A DNA stretch of 57,500 nucleotides from Theodoxus fluviatilis (lineage: Eukaryota; Mollusca; Gastropoda; Cycloneritida; Neritidae): the NCBI GenBank assembly GCA_034096865.1, contig JAWQFJ010001242.1:45721-103220 (forward strand). Direction: 5' to 3'. The notes under the pieces are model-generated. The model worked only from the letters and a program-made list of their open reading frames with translations, searched no databases and was not told the DNA's origin. This document shows, in pieces, positions 1 through 11,300 of this stretch; within the stretch, counting starts at the first letter, position 1, and each line of letters opens with the position of its first letter. A program made the position numbers and the translations under genes.

Positions 1-259
1 ATCCATCACCATCCTATGTGTTGCATGACTGGCATCGATGTTGGATCCCCGTTTTCCTCTAATAATAGTGTCTAGTCAAAAAACAAAGCCAACTGGAATT
101 GAAGGTTATAGTTTTTAAGCAAGAAACTGCAAATGGATGGAAAGGCTCCTTATCTGTTTAGACCCCTTAAATAGTGCATAATTATGTAAGCAAAGCACAC
201 TTTAGCTCATTTTCTCCCTTTTTTCTAACCCCCTTTAGCACATTCTCATATCATAATTC

Positions 260-1215
260 AACATCACCACCATCACCATTGCCAAAGCATCACCACTACC
301 ATCACCACCACCACCTTTACCACCACCACAACCACAACCATCACCACTGCTGCCACCATCACCACCACCATCCACAACCATCACCACCACCACTGCCACC
401 ACCACCACCGCTGCCACCACCACTACCACCACCACCACCACACCACCACCACACCACCACCACCACCAAACTATCACCACCAACACTGCTGCTGCTGCCA
501 CCACCACCATCACCACCACCACACCATCACCACCACCACACCACCACCACCACCACCACCACCACCACCACCACCACCACCACCACCACCACACCACCAC
601 CACCACACCACCACCACCACACCACCACCACCAAACTATCACCACCAACACTGCTGCTGCTGCCACCACCACCACCACCACCACCACCACCAACACTAAT
701 GCTGCTGCCACCATCACCACCACCACCACCACCACCACCACCACCACCACCACCACCAACACCACCGCCACCACCACTGCCACACCATCACCACCTCCAC
801 ACCACCACCATCACCACATCACCACCACCACCACCACACCATCACCACCACATCACCACCACCACCACCACCACAAACAACACTGCCACCACCACCACTG
901 CTACCGCCACCACCAGCAACACTACTACTGCTGCCATCACCACTGCCACCACCACCACTGCCACCACCACCACATCACCACCACCACCACCACCACAAAC
1001 AAAACTGCCACCACCACCACTGCCACCGCCACCACCACCACCAGCAACACTACTACTGCTGCCATCATCACTGCCACCACCACCACTGCCACCACCACCG
1101 CCACCACCAGCAACACTACTACTGCTGCCATCATCACTGCCACCACCACCACTGCCACCACCACCGCCACCACCAGCAACACTACTACTGCTGCCATCAT
1201 CACTGCCACCACCCT
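260..1215. repeat. CAC/CCA-rich trinucleotide microsatellite, ~0.95 kb
   Basis: Almost pure (CAC)n/(CCA)n with interspersed TGC triplets. Within 1020-1200 there is a ~60-bp higher-order repeat containing AGCAACACTACTACTGCTGCC. All frames on both strands stay open and would give poly-His, poly-Pro, poly-Thr or poly-Gly/Val peptides; these are composition artefacts, not genes. Confidence 0.95.
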
Positions 1216-1252
1216 CATCATGGACAACAAGTACCAGAACTATGCTACTCAC

Positions 1253-1414
1253 CTTCCTCCTCCATCTCCTGGTGTTTCTCAAAGACTTCCTTGATGGCCA
1301 GGAGCTCGGGCTTGATGGTGGCCACGTTCTCCTCCGACATGGCGGCCAGCAGTGCCTGCACCTTCTTCTCGCTCTGTCCAGACAGCATCTCCAGAGCCTC
1401 CAGGTGTGCCAGCC
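1253..1414 (-). CDS. Orphan internal coding exon, gene not recognised
   Basis: On the minus strand a 162-nt segment is bounded by an acceptor ending in TGCAG (exon starts at 1414) and a strong donor, GAAG|GTGAGT (exon ends at 1253). It is open in one frame, is a multiple of three (54 codons, entered and left in phase 1), and its GC-rich codons resemble the other real exons here. The peptide is helical and charged, including SGQSEKKVQALLAAM and KPELLAIKEVFEKHQEMEEE, so coiled coil or helical repeat is likely. It lies on the strand and downstream side of the BRWD-like gene, but I do not recognise it as part of that family, so it may belong to that gene as a lineage-specific exon or to a separate gene whose other exons are outside the window. 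Confidence 0.6.
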
Positions 1415-1417
1415 CTG

Positions 1418-1483
1418 CATTGCAAAGGTGTCCACAGTGCATTGCAAAGGTGTCCACAGTGCATTGCAAAGGTGTCCACAGTG
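1418..1483. repeat. 22-bp tandem triplication at an exon acceptor
   Basis: Exactly three copies of CATTGCAAAGGTGTCCACAG plus TG. On the minus strand the array forms the pyrimidine-rich stretch directly before the acceptor of the orphan exon; only the copy next to the exon ends in CAG. Confidence 0.9.
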
Positions 1484-1585
1484 CCCGCCTCACGGCTCCT
1501 TGACAGAGGAGCAATGGCCTGGTGGTCTATGGTCGACTGTCAGCTGAATGAAACTTTGTTGTGGTCATCATCTATATGGTCAGAT

Positions 1586-1968
1586 TGTCAGCTGATTGGA
1601 ACACTGCTGTGATGTTCTATATTCAGGTTTCTCTTGATGGAAAACTCTGCTGTGATGTTCTATGACCAGGCTTTCTCTTAATAGGAAACTTTGCTGTGGT
1701 GTTCTATGGCCAGGCTTTCTCTTGATAGGAAACTCTGCTGTGTTGTTCTATGGTCAGGTTTTCTCATGATGGAAAACTCTGCTGTGGTGTTTTAAGTCAG
1801 GCTTTCTCTTGATAGGAAACTCTGCTGTGACGTTCTACTGCCAGGCTTTCGCTTGATAGGAAACTCTGCTGTGACGTTCTACTGCCAGGCTTTCTCTTGA
1901 TAGGAAACATCTGTGTTTTTTTAATAGTCAGGCTTTCTCTTGATAGGAAACTCTGCTGTGGTGTTTTT
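1586..1968. repeat. 44-bp minisatellite, about 9 imperfect copies
   Basis: Repeating unit near AGGCTTTCTCTTGATAGGAA followed by ACTCTGCTGTGRYGTTCTA and TGGCC. Copies differ at several positions. The array ends at TTAA (1967-1970), where a DNA transposon end begins. Confidence 0.85.
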
Positions 1969-2050
1969 AAGGCAAGACACTACTAGGAAGCATGAAATTT
2001 TTAGATATGTTTATTGAATTTTTTTTGTTTCATTGGCATGAAAGAACTCA
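1967..2050 (+). mobile_element. Terminal fragment of a TTAA-flanked DNA transposon
   Basis: Starts TTAA then GGCAAGACAC and matches 2719-2801 closely for about 80 bp, so it is a second copy of the left end of the element at 2723-4712. It is cut off where a GGAT-tailed SINE-like element begins at 2051. Confidence 0.75.
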
Positions 2051-2277
2051 GATGGATGGATGGATGGATGGATGGATGGATGGATGGATGGATGGATGGA
2101 TGGATGGAGTTCTGTGGCCTATCAGCCTTGTAGGCTATGTAAGGCCACTAAGCACGAAAATCACTAGAACAGTTTTAGAGTAAATGTAATCCAGTCATGG
2201 TGTCCCTAGTTATTCGCCTCTTACGAATCGCGTAGGGAGACGCGGTGGGTCAATTCCTACCCCGAACCCACAGGGGG
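2051..2277 (-). mobile_element. SINE-like element with (ATCC)n tail, near full length
   Basis: In element orientation (minus strand) it reads CCCCCTGTGGGTTCGGGG..., then a 40-nt hairpin region with CTCCCTA/TAGGGAC and ATTCG/CGAAT arms, then GGCCTTAC...GGCC, and ends in an (ATCC)n tail (2051-2107 on this strand as GGAT). Related copies sit at 8508-8667, 16634-16800 and 34056-34232, with fragments at 5205-5255, 15270-15650 and 30918-30965. Confidence 0.8.
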
Positions 2278-2722
2278 ACAATATGGAGGAAGACAGGTCC
2301 CAGATTATACTCAAGCAGATAATGAGTTTGCACTGCTTGCCTTGACAACTAGGGCTGAAATGCTCGTTGTCGGAAACATTTCCGGACAGAGTACCCTAGT
2401 TTGAAATCTCGTCCTTACAGTCACGTGACATACCGATGACCTTGTGATATATCGCGACATGTTCTTCACTTGGCGATAATAAGTGTTACACTTTTTCTTT
2501 CTTTCTCTCTTTCTGAAATCACTAGTCCAAACATTTGTTGCATATTATAATCTTGAAACTGGTGAAGAAAGAAATTGTTTCTTTTTACGACAATCGTAAT
2601 GCGCCACAAAATGGACGCAATTGCCGCAGCCTACGCTAGCGAAGAAGAGACAGAAGGAGAAAACGCCCCTGTCAGTGTTGACATCCCAGTTGGCGGCAAC
2701 CACCTTGAAGACTTTGTCTTAA

Positions 2723-4712
2723 GGCAAGACACTACTAGGAAGCATGAAATTTTTAAATATGCTTATTGAAATTTTTTTGTTTCATTGGCATGAAAGAACT
2801 CATAACAGTTAATCAAAACATCAAAGTTTGACAGTAATTAGAATTATGGGTAATCCAAAATGGCCGCCTAACATGCAAAAATATGCAAATTTCTGTATCT
2901 TTTTAAATTTCTATAACTTCTTAACTACTTGATATTTCTTGAAAATTCTTTTTGCATTAAAATTGTACACTCTTTATCTTTAAATGTACAGAAGATTATG
3001 TTTGTAATGCAAAAAGTAAAAACATTGTACTTATTGCTTCCACATCAATATCCGAATTGCAGATAAAGTAGGTTCAACATCAAAGAAAAAAAATCATATC
3101 TGGCCAAATAATCAGTTTACAGCAAAAAGTGTCTGTATGTTCATAAATTATTATACATGTAACATACCTGCAAAATTACAAGTCATCATCATCATCCTGT
3201 GATGAGTTTTAGTAATTAATTGATTTGAACTCTATGAAAAAAACACATTTTGAGAAAATGGCAAAAACAACTTTTAGTCATGCATAAGTCCTTCTAAAAC
3301 TATCCATCATGGCTAAAACTTGTTTCATTTATTCATACATTCATCCAGCAGGACTACACATGCTAAAAAATGAAACTGAACTTACAGTTTCCAGTTTTTA
3401 GTGTTTTTGTGCAGTGAGTACAAAAAAATGCAGGGATGGAAAAGTTCATGCTCAAGAGGAAAGGATCAGCCCTACTACTACACAGGAAATGCCAAGGTCA
3501 ATAAAGGCAACTTCAGAGACACATGCTGTGAATGAGTCAACAACAAGTCAGTTTGCCATTCCAGCACCATAGGTTTCCCCTTCTTCTTCCTCCTGAAGCC
3601 TCCTCTTCTGATGCCTTGAGTTGAAGGCATGAAGCCACATACTGACATAGTGTAGGCGCTGTTGCTATGCCTGAACAGAGGCTGCCACATTAGCTTTCTT
3701 CATTCTTCTGGCATCACAGGCTCCACATTTCAAGCAAAGTTTTCTGGCTAAGCCATTGTCTTCATCGTATAGTATGCTGAAGGTGAGACCAGACCGAAAA
3801 CAGTTCGGGCAAAGAACATCGTTCATTAGTTCACTCAGCTGATCTAAGTGCACGTTGACCCACTTATGATCGGTTTCAATCGGCTGCTTCGCTTCTGCCT
3901 GCATCATCTGTATCTTCCTCCTTGATGCCGATGTGTTTGAAGTTTCTTCCGGAATCGAGGCAGTTGAGATGGAGGGACGAGGAGGCAGCGATCGCGATGG
4001 CACTGTCAACGCAGGCGTTGACGAAGTAGAACTAGACTTTCGACCTTGACCGCGAAGTATTTTCGAGGTGCGTGCAGCCGAAAGCTGCTCTCTTCGCCCA
4101 CTATTTTTCGGTCGCGGCATAATGTTGAGTTTATTCACTCATGGGCATTCTCTGATTGTTTGATTGAAGTCGAATTTATTCGATTTGGTGCAAAACATAA
4201 ACTAACTGAGAGAATTAGCGTTGAAGCGGCAGCCATGTTTACGATGCATTGTGGGCCAGGGAATCCTCGCTTTGGAGTCTCTGATTGGTTGAAACAAGTG
4301 GAATTCCCTCTCTAAGCTCAATGATTGGCTAGTGAGTTTGCAAACAACCCTGTGTACGCTGTTTGAAATCATCAACTAAAAATAGACCACTATAGTTGGC
4401 GGAGTGATTTCCCTTGCTGTGCTCGATCGAAAAGACGAGCTTTCCAACGGTACCGGGCGTGAACCTCTTCGTAGAATAGATCGAAAGTTACAATTTTTCC
4501 AAAAGTCATAAAATACGATGCATCAATGACGTTTTTAACGTTTTTTACGAGGAGTGATGTTTTTAAAAGCCATTTTATTCAACTAATTATCGAATGACAG
4601 GTCGAAAAAAACACGTGGGGGCATTTGCAAGTGTTTGAACTACTCAAAACTGATGTTATCTCAAAAACGTCCAGATATGAAATTTTCCCAACTTTTCGAC
4701 CCGTGTCTTGCC
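2723..4712 (-). mobile_element. TTAA-flanked DNA transposon, ~2.0 kb, internally decayed
   Basis: Termini are GGCAAGACAC at 2723 and GTGTCTTGCC ending at 4712, a perfect 10-bp inverted repeat. Both ends are flanked by TTAA (2719-2722, 4713-4716), a target-site duplication used by Kolobok and piggyBac superfamilies. A GG-starting terminus and the Cys-rich N-terminal transposase remnant fit a Kolobok or Mutator_DPS-type transposase better than piggyBac. Superfamily assignment is inference. Confidence 0.7.
3665..4120 (-). pseudogene. N-terminal remnant of a Mutator_DPS/Kolobok-type transposase
   Basis: An ATG-initiated reading frame of about 151 codons starts MPRPKNSGRREQ, continues through a Ser/Thr/Pro-rich linker, then has a domain near its C-terminus with HLDQLSELMNDVLCPNCF and CLKCGACDARR, i.e. 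two Cys-x2-Cys pairs about 30 residues apart. This is the layout of the N-terminal zinc-binding part of invertebrate Mutator-like transposases. The frame stops before any catalytic domain, and only about 0.9 kb remains to the transposon end, so this copy is non-autonomous. Confidence 0.6.
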
Positions 4713-5204
4713 TTAAGAGGCAATCATTTGGCATGAAGTGAATTCAGTTTGAACATGAGCGCGGTCGGTCTTCATCGGTGTAGAAGCGATCAAGCATGAC
4801 GGCGAAGAAAGCTGCCTGCTGATTGGAGGATTCTATTCAGGGAACCAATCAGAGGACTGCTTTCAAACAGGCTCTCCAAAAGAAGATATCTGACGAAAAA
4901 TTATCGAAATCGATTGCGTAGTTTTCGAGATGACAATTTTTGTTACTTGCATAATTAATGAGCTTTTTAAAGCCTTCAGTGTATTCAGATGGTTGAACAA
5001 ATCTTGTCCCATTGCAACGTCGACCGCCATTTTGAAAGTTTTAGAAACTGCTGGTTGTTGGCAGTCTCGTTCTCGTTCAAATGCCGAGATGTCAAACTGG
5101 GGTACTCTGTCTGATTGGACAGAGTACCACATTTCAGCACAACTACGCATGTGATGCATTGACTCAAGTCCACAGGAGGACGGCAAGAAGCGGAGAAAGA
5201 AGAA

Positions 5205-5255
5205 GGATGAATGGATGGAGTGTTATGGCCTATAAGCCATTGCAGGCTAGAAGAA
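5205..5255 (-). mobile_element. 3' end fragment of the ATCC-tailed SINE-like element
   Basis: GGATGAATGGATGGAG followed by TTATGGCCTATAAGCCATTG and CAGGCT matches the tail and last hairpin of the element; the 5' part is missing. Confidence 0.6.
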
Positions 5256-6230
5256 GAAGGGAAAAAACCCAACACAAAAACAACCAAAACATTCATCACA
5301 GATGGCAAGAGAAAAACACAGTCAACAGCAAGCTCCAATGTTATTGGCCAGTAAGGATTATTTCTCCTCCGTCTGGTACTCCACATCTCTTTCAAGCCCG
5401 AACTAGGGATGGGCAGACTATACAGGGTTTTGTGGAAAAATCCACATGATGATGAAAGCAGAGCTGAGAAGAGAGGCCATGTACTGCTGAGAGAACCAGG
5501 GTACAGTGGGTTAAGGGGAGACATGGGTAAAAGAGACAATTTTTTTTACTGCAATGAGTTTTCTAACTTTCATGCATAGCAATTCAAAGATATACATGAA
5601 AATAAGTGAAAACCACTTTTTGCTCAATGGAGAAAAAAAAGTAGGTCATCTGTAAATTATTTAAATAACACGTAATTTTATATCTTTTAAAAATGTACAG
5701 CTCAGACTCTATATAGCAAAATTTTAATGTTTGTTTCCTTAGCTTTGTCATTTTAATATAAAAAACTTGTCACATCCTTTAAAAAAATTCCAAATACTTT
5801 TGAAAAGGATACTTAAGTTATTTACTCAATTTCCCCCCCATTTTTAGAACTTGTTTAATGTATAGCTACTGACCTAGGGGCTCATTTCACAAACCCATGT
5901 GATAAAATGTTGCTACATGAATAAAGAACATACCCTGAAAATTTCAGATCTGTACAATGCTCCAAATATTTTCTGCATAATTTCAAGTTCACAAAAAGTA
6001 GTTTATGAGAAAACGTGAAAAAAGAAACCTTGGGAAAACTTTGTTTTTTCCATCTTCTATGTATTTCCAATAGTGGCGGCAAAAATTCTCATGAGAGGTG
6101 AGATTCTTCCTTTGCATTTTAAAATGTTTTCTAGCATGTTTTAAATAGAGAGACTATTGGAATTATATTGCGGAGGGTTGAAACAACTAAAAAATGCTCA
6201 TTAATCACCAAGAAATGACATTTTGACCAT
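5256..6230. other. No gene seen; AT-rich unique-looking DNA
   Basis: No plausible exon or repeat boundary found. Lies on the left side of the BRWD-like exons, so probably intronic to that gene or between genes. Confidence 0.5.
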
Positions 6231-6270
6231 TTTCATAGGGGTGTCTCCCCCTAAACTGATGGGGCACGAA

Positions 6271-6654
6271 AGGCATGCCAAGCAGTGGGCCAGAGGGATG
6301 ATGAAAGGCATGCCAAGCAGTGGGCCAGAGGGATGATGAAAGGCATGCCAAGCAGTGGGCCAGAGGGATGATGAAAGGCATGCCAAGCAGTGGGCCAGAG
6401 GGATGAGGAAAGGCATGCCAAGCAGTGGGCCAGAGGGATGATGAAAGGCATGCCAAGCAGTGGGCCAGAGGGATGATGAAAGGCAAGCCAAGCAGTGGGC
6501 CAGAGGGATGATGAAAGGCATGCCAAGCAGTGGGCCAGAGGGATGATGAAAGGCATGCCAAGCAGTGGGCCAGAGGGATGATGAAAGGCATGCCAAGCAG
6601 TGGGCCAGAGGGATGATGAAAGGCATGCCAAGCAGTGGGCCAGAGGGATGATGA
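6271..6654. repeat. 35-bp minisatellite, 11 near-identical copies
   Basis: Unit AAAGGCATGCCAAGCAGTGG plus GCCAGAGGGATGATG. Copies are almost identical (one GATGAGG, one CAAGCC variant), so the array is young. Open frames across it are artefacts. Confidence 0.95.
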
Positions 6655-6736
6655 AAGACGAGGTCAATGGGACTCCTCCCACTTTACCTGCAGTCAAAAC
6701 AGACAACTACCATTCCACATTCCAACTCATGAACCT

Positions 6737-6920
6737 AAGCCTTGTTCACGAGGCGCAGCAATGTGCAGCGCTGCTCAGCGCTTGTGCAGTGAAACGGCTT
6801 GTTCAGGACGCGCAGCGCTGCAAAGTGCCGAATCACATGCAGCGCTACGCGTCCTGAACAAGCCGTTTCACGGCACAAGCGCTGTGCAGCGCTGCACATT
6901 GCTGCGCCTCGTGAACAAGC
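6737..6920. mobile_element. Foldback element, ~184 bp near-perfect palindrome
   Basis: The left arm (6737-6824) CTTGTTCACGAGGCGCAGCA...GACGCGCAGCGCTGCA is repeated inverted as TGCAGCGCTACGCGTC...GCCTCGTGAACAAG in the right arm (6838-6920), leaving a loop of only about 15 nt. Each arm itself contains AGCGCT palindromes. CCTAA occurs on both flanks and could be a target-site duplication. A relative with the same CTTGTTCA ends sits at 28579-29105. Confidence 0.85.
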
Positions 6921-7124
6921 CTAAATAAGCAAGTTCCAACAAAGGGAGCTTAGCCTTTTTGTTGCGCGACATTCCACTAAATGAATGCCAATAGCAGCAG
7001 AGCAAGTAAATCAATCATCTTACAACAAATCAACGCTGCCCCACCTCCAACTTTCAGCTCACTTTATCCCCACTCAAATCTCACCACTAGAACACTACCA
7101 ATGCGAGACATTTACTCCACTCAC

Positions 7125-7285
7125 TGTGATGATGTAGAAGCCTGTGCGATCGAATGTGATGCAGTACACAGCGGAGAGGTGGCCCAGCTTCCGGTCATGC
7201 ATCTTGACATCACGGTAGCGGTCATGTGAAAGTATCAAATGCTTGTTGGCGATGCCTGACATTTCCCGACCTCTAAACAGCTTGC
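7125..7285 (-). CDS. BRWD-like coding exon 5 (first WD40 blade)
   Basis: 161 nt from acceptor CATTTCAG to donor ATCACA|GTGAGT. The AG-less phase joins exon 4 (A + GC gives Ser). Encodes DVKMHDRKLGHLSAVYCITF, matching the KMHxRxLGHLSxVYCxxFDRTG signature of BRWD/PHIP proteins; ends at ...FYIIT where the family continues with the GSDD turn. Confidence 0.85.
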
Positions 7286-8329
7286 CTGAAATGAGATGTG
7301 GTCATTGTAGTGCAGAGCTTCAGGAAAGGGAGGAGGAGGTGGATATACATAAATACAAGAAGGGCAAAGCCCATACAACTCACATGCATGACCTTGACCT
7401 TTATATGACCTTGACCTTCAGGTGACCTTTAAGGTCAAGGTCAAACAACTAAACCTACCAATGACATCATACACTAAGAAATGCTTTACACATTTTTCCT
7501 ACCAAAGTACATGTGACCTTGACCCAAGGTCAAGGTCATCCAAGGTCATGCAACACAAAGCTGTTAATTCAAGACATAGGAAGCACAATGGTGCTTATTG
7601 GCACTTTCTACCATGAGATATAGTCACTTTTAGTGGATCACTACCCCATTTTGGTCACATTTCATAAGGGTCAAAGTGACCTTGACCTTGATGATATGTG
7701 AACAAATGTGTCTCATGATGAAAGTATAACATGTGCCCCACATAATTATTAAGTTTGAAACAGTTATCTTCCATAGTTCAGGGTCAAGGTCACTTCAAAA
7801 TATGTATACAATCCAACTTTGAAGAGCTCCTGTGACCTTGCAAGGTCAACCAAACTGATATCAAAAGATAGGGCTTGCTTTGACCTATATACCACTTGTA
7901 GCTAAGGTCGCCATTCTCAATAACGTGGGAGAAAATTGGGAAAATGTGAAAAATGACTGTTTTTGAGACCACATTTATGGCTCCTGTGACCTTGACCTTG
8001 AAGCAAGGTCAAGTCACTATGTATGTTTTTTGAGGCATTGTCATCATACACCATCATGCCACATTTGGTGTTGATAGACTTAATAGTCTCCGAGAAAAAT
8101 CCAACGTTTAAGTTTTTTACGCCCGGACGGACGCCCGGACGGACGGACGGACGACACGGCTGAGTACATAGACTCACTTTTGCTTCGCATGTGAGTCAAA
8201 AAGTACACATACACACACACACACCATGCACACACACACACATCAACACACACAAATGCACCCATGCACACACACACACACAAATGCACACAGACACAGA
8301 CACACACACACACACACACACAGACAAAT

Positions 8330-8367
<38 letters not shown>

Positions 8368-11300
8368 ACCACACACTTACAGATGTTCTGGGTGGCCAGG
8401 TTATTGGGTGGCAGGACAGGGGCCTGGTGCAGTACCATGGTATGAGATGAGGCAGGCCAGTGGGTAAAGCGCATACCTGCCGATACAGAGGTGTAGTCAA
8501 CAATCCTGGATGGATGGATGGATGGCGTTATACGGCCTATCAGCCTTTGAAGGCTATGTAAGGCCACTAAGAACGAAAAATCCGTAGAACTGTTAAGAGT
8601 AAACTCAAATCAAGTCACGGTGTCCCTAGGCATTCGCCTCTTACGAATTGTGTAGGGAGACGTGGTGGTCAACAATCCTCTTCAAGGAGTGCAGTCAATC
8701 CCTCACAACTTTGACATTTATTATCTTTTTTCCCAGAGCATTCAGTATATCTGTCTGCCATCAATAAAAACAACTGCTCCTGCCTGGCAGTTATGCATAC
8801 AATGTCTACTAGTCATACAGCATATGCACCTCTCTCTCACTCTCTCTATGGAATTGGGTAGTATGTTTTCATGACAGATTTTTCTGAGGTAAGAAACTTT
8901 CAAGCTGCACAACAGTACATTGCAAAAATGATCTAGATAAGTTCTCTAAATTGACCAAGTTGGCAAAAATCATTAATTTTTAACTGCCACATTTCCTTTA
9001 TGTGTCACCATATCAAGCAATTCATTATCATTCAACACCTTTCCTCTCAAAACACATACATAACTTCCTTAAAAAATGAGTTATCATCCCAATCCATAAC
9101 ACACACACACACACACACACACAACCGCCCAACTCTCTAATCCCTTTCATCAAACTCTCACCATCCACTCACCCTGGTTACCCCATAAACAACTCCTAAT
9201 TACCCCCACTCACCCCCAAACCCACTCCAACATCTTGAAACAAATCTACTCATGCAACTATCACCACCCCATCATTCCTCCATTCATCCCAACTAGGACC
9301 CATCTACCCATTCGAGACCACAGTGCCCTGCATGTCCAAGACACTACCACCTCATCTTCAACCCACCCAAACTATCACTCAATCCACATTCCCATTACCT
9401 CCCTTGATACAATCTTCTCTACTCCTCTTTAAAAACTCTTGAAGGTCCTGTAAGTCATTCATGTATTTCATTCCTCAGGCCTATAAGGACTATGCAATTT
9501 GTAGAAAAAATCAGTCAAGTAACAGCCACATGGGGTGGGTGGTAATGGGCGGTACAGGATCTTCAGCGTTGACTGGGAGTGTTAGGCTTCCTTTGTGCTA
9601 AAACCAGACACCACCACCCATTTTTCTCTTCCTCCAAACTCCCATTCAATCAGGGCACAGAACTGCCTCTACTCCCATCACCTTGCTCAGTACCATCTTC
9701 TCTACTTCTCTTTAACAGAGAGAGTGTTCGTCTTCTCTTAAGCTAAACCAGACACCAGACACCACAACCCATTCTATTCCTCCAAACTACCACACAAACA
9801 GGGCACAGAACTGCCTCTACTCCCATCACCTTGCTCAGTACCATCTTCTCTACTTCTCTTTAACAGAGAGAGTGTTCGTTTTCTCTTAAGATAAACCAGA
9901 CACCAGAACCTATTCTATTCCTCCAAACTACCACACAAACAGGGCACAGAACTGCCTCTACTCACTTTCCTTGGTACGGGTGAGGGAAAAGCTTCCTTCA
10001 CCAAGGAGGGTGTGGACGCCGCGAACATTGGATGGGACTTGCTTGTACAAGTATCTCTCCAATTCCTCCAGTAAATCCCGCAGCCGAGTGGGCGACATGT
10101 TGCGGTACATGGCCGCCTGTTGTGGACATTTCCACTCAATCAGGTTTACAACATACTCTGCATTCTTTGATGTAAAGACAAAATTGGCATGAGGCATCAA
10201 CCAAGAAAGTCATAGATGTATCTGCATGCCCATCATTATCACAAAAAATAAATCTTAGTTCAGAAAGACAAAAAGAGAAAAGAGTTGTGGTTATGGTGAA
10301 TGCAAGACAGGCAGCTATGCCCAATTCATGAATTTCCCTTGAAAAATAAAGTTCAATCGATCAATCTATGTGCTCTAGGAACTGAGGTACTGGCAGGTTT
10401 CACGATAACTGAGCTCTTGGATGTGTGTAAACTTTGTGTTCAAATTACTTGTTTACTGTGTTGATTTTCATTATTTTTTCTGTTGTGCACGCATCAGAGT
10501 AATAATTGAAATAAAAAATTGAAAATGAAAAAAAAAAAAGTTTGAGCATGTGCTTGCGAGAGCGTTTTTTTTAAAGCGATCGTGTGGATCTTGACAGACG
10601 GCATTTACTTTCTGTGTCATGACCACATTTCGAAGTTTGAGTGCAGACACGAAAACAACACCCAAATTTAATAACAACTGTGTTATTCAATCCAGCTATC
10701 ATCAATTTAAGTCTCTGAATCAACAAAATAAAAAATAAAAATGAATTAGAACGTTAAAAGCCCCAATGGAAAATTTTCGCCAATCAGCAGAAGTCGTCTG
10801 TCAGAAAAAACGCACGTGCCTTCCCTGCAAGGCAGGCCTATTTTTACAGATCGGATGCCTTTTTTACGTTGTTATTTTTGCTTGTTGGTATTATTTCATG
10901 GATAATCTGCATCGGAAAGTCGTTATTTCAGCAACAGAATTAAAAAGTCGCAAAAAGGAAGCATTTTCTTCGATCTCTGACCAGCGTCTGTCAGATGACG
11001 CAACGATCAGCAGCCTTCAGTTTATTTCGGAAATTTCCAAGTATTTTACCGTACGTGACGAACAAGCACGCGAGATCGTTTGAAAATAAAAGATAACGAG
11101 ACACATCGCAGAGAGAAACACGTTTCACCGTTTTTAGTGCCTTTTGGTCGAGTTTTGTTGTATCTGTCAGCAACGATCAACAACCACACGATCGAAACAG
11201 CGACACACGCGAACAGATTTCCGTCGCTTGTGGCTGGCAAGTGGTGAATGCTTGAGTATGTTTGCAGAGTTTCGAAAGCAAAAACGTTTTTCTTTTGTCT

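Larger units (their letters stand above)
2351..5142. mobile_element. Outer element with ~65-bp inverted ends, interrupted by an inner transposon
   Basis: Sequence at 2351-2416 (GCTGAAATG, then GGACAGAGTACCCTAGTTTG) recurs inverted at 5083-5142. The arms are diverged but collinear, so this looks like an old DNA element. Its interior (2416-2718 and 4717-5080) shows no recognisable protein. The element at 2723-4712 is nested inside it. Confidence 0.55.

Noticed and set aside
174..1547. 457-codon frame with poly-His, poly-Thr and poly-Pro
   Set aside because: It reads through a CAC trinucleotide microsatellite and then the opposite strand of a better exon.
2220..2277. tRNA-like B box (GGGTCAATTCC) suggesting a tRNA gene
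   Set aside because: No A box at the right spacing and no cloverleaf; the sequence is the 5' hairpin of the SINE-like element read on the other strand.
10766..11083. 105-codon ATG-started frame with one predicted membrane segment
   Set aside because: Lies in an intron of the BRWD-like gene, AT-rich, no recognised domain; could be chance or an old repeat.
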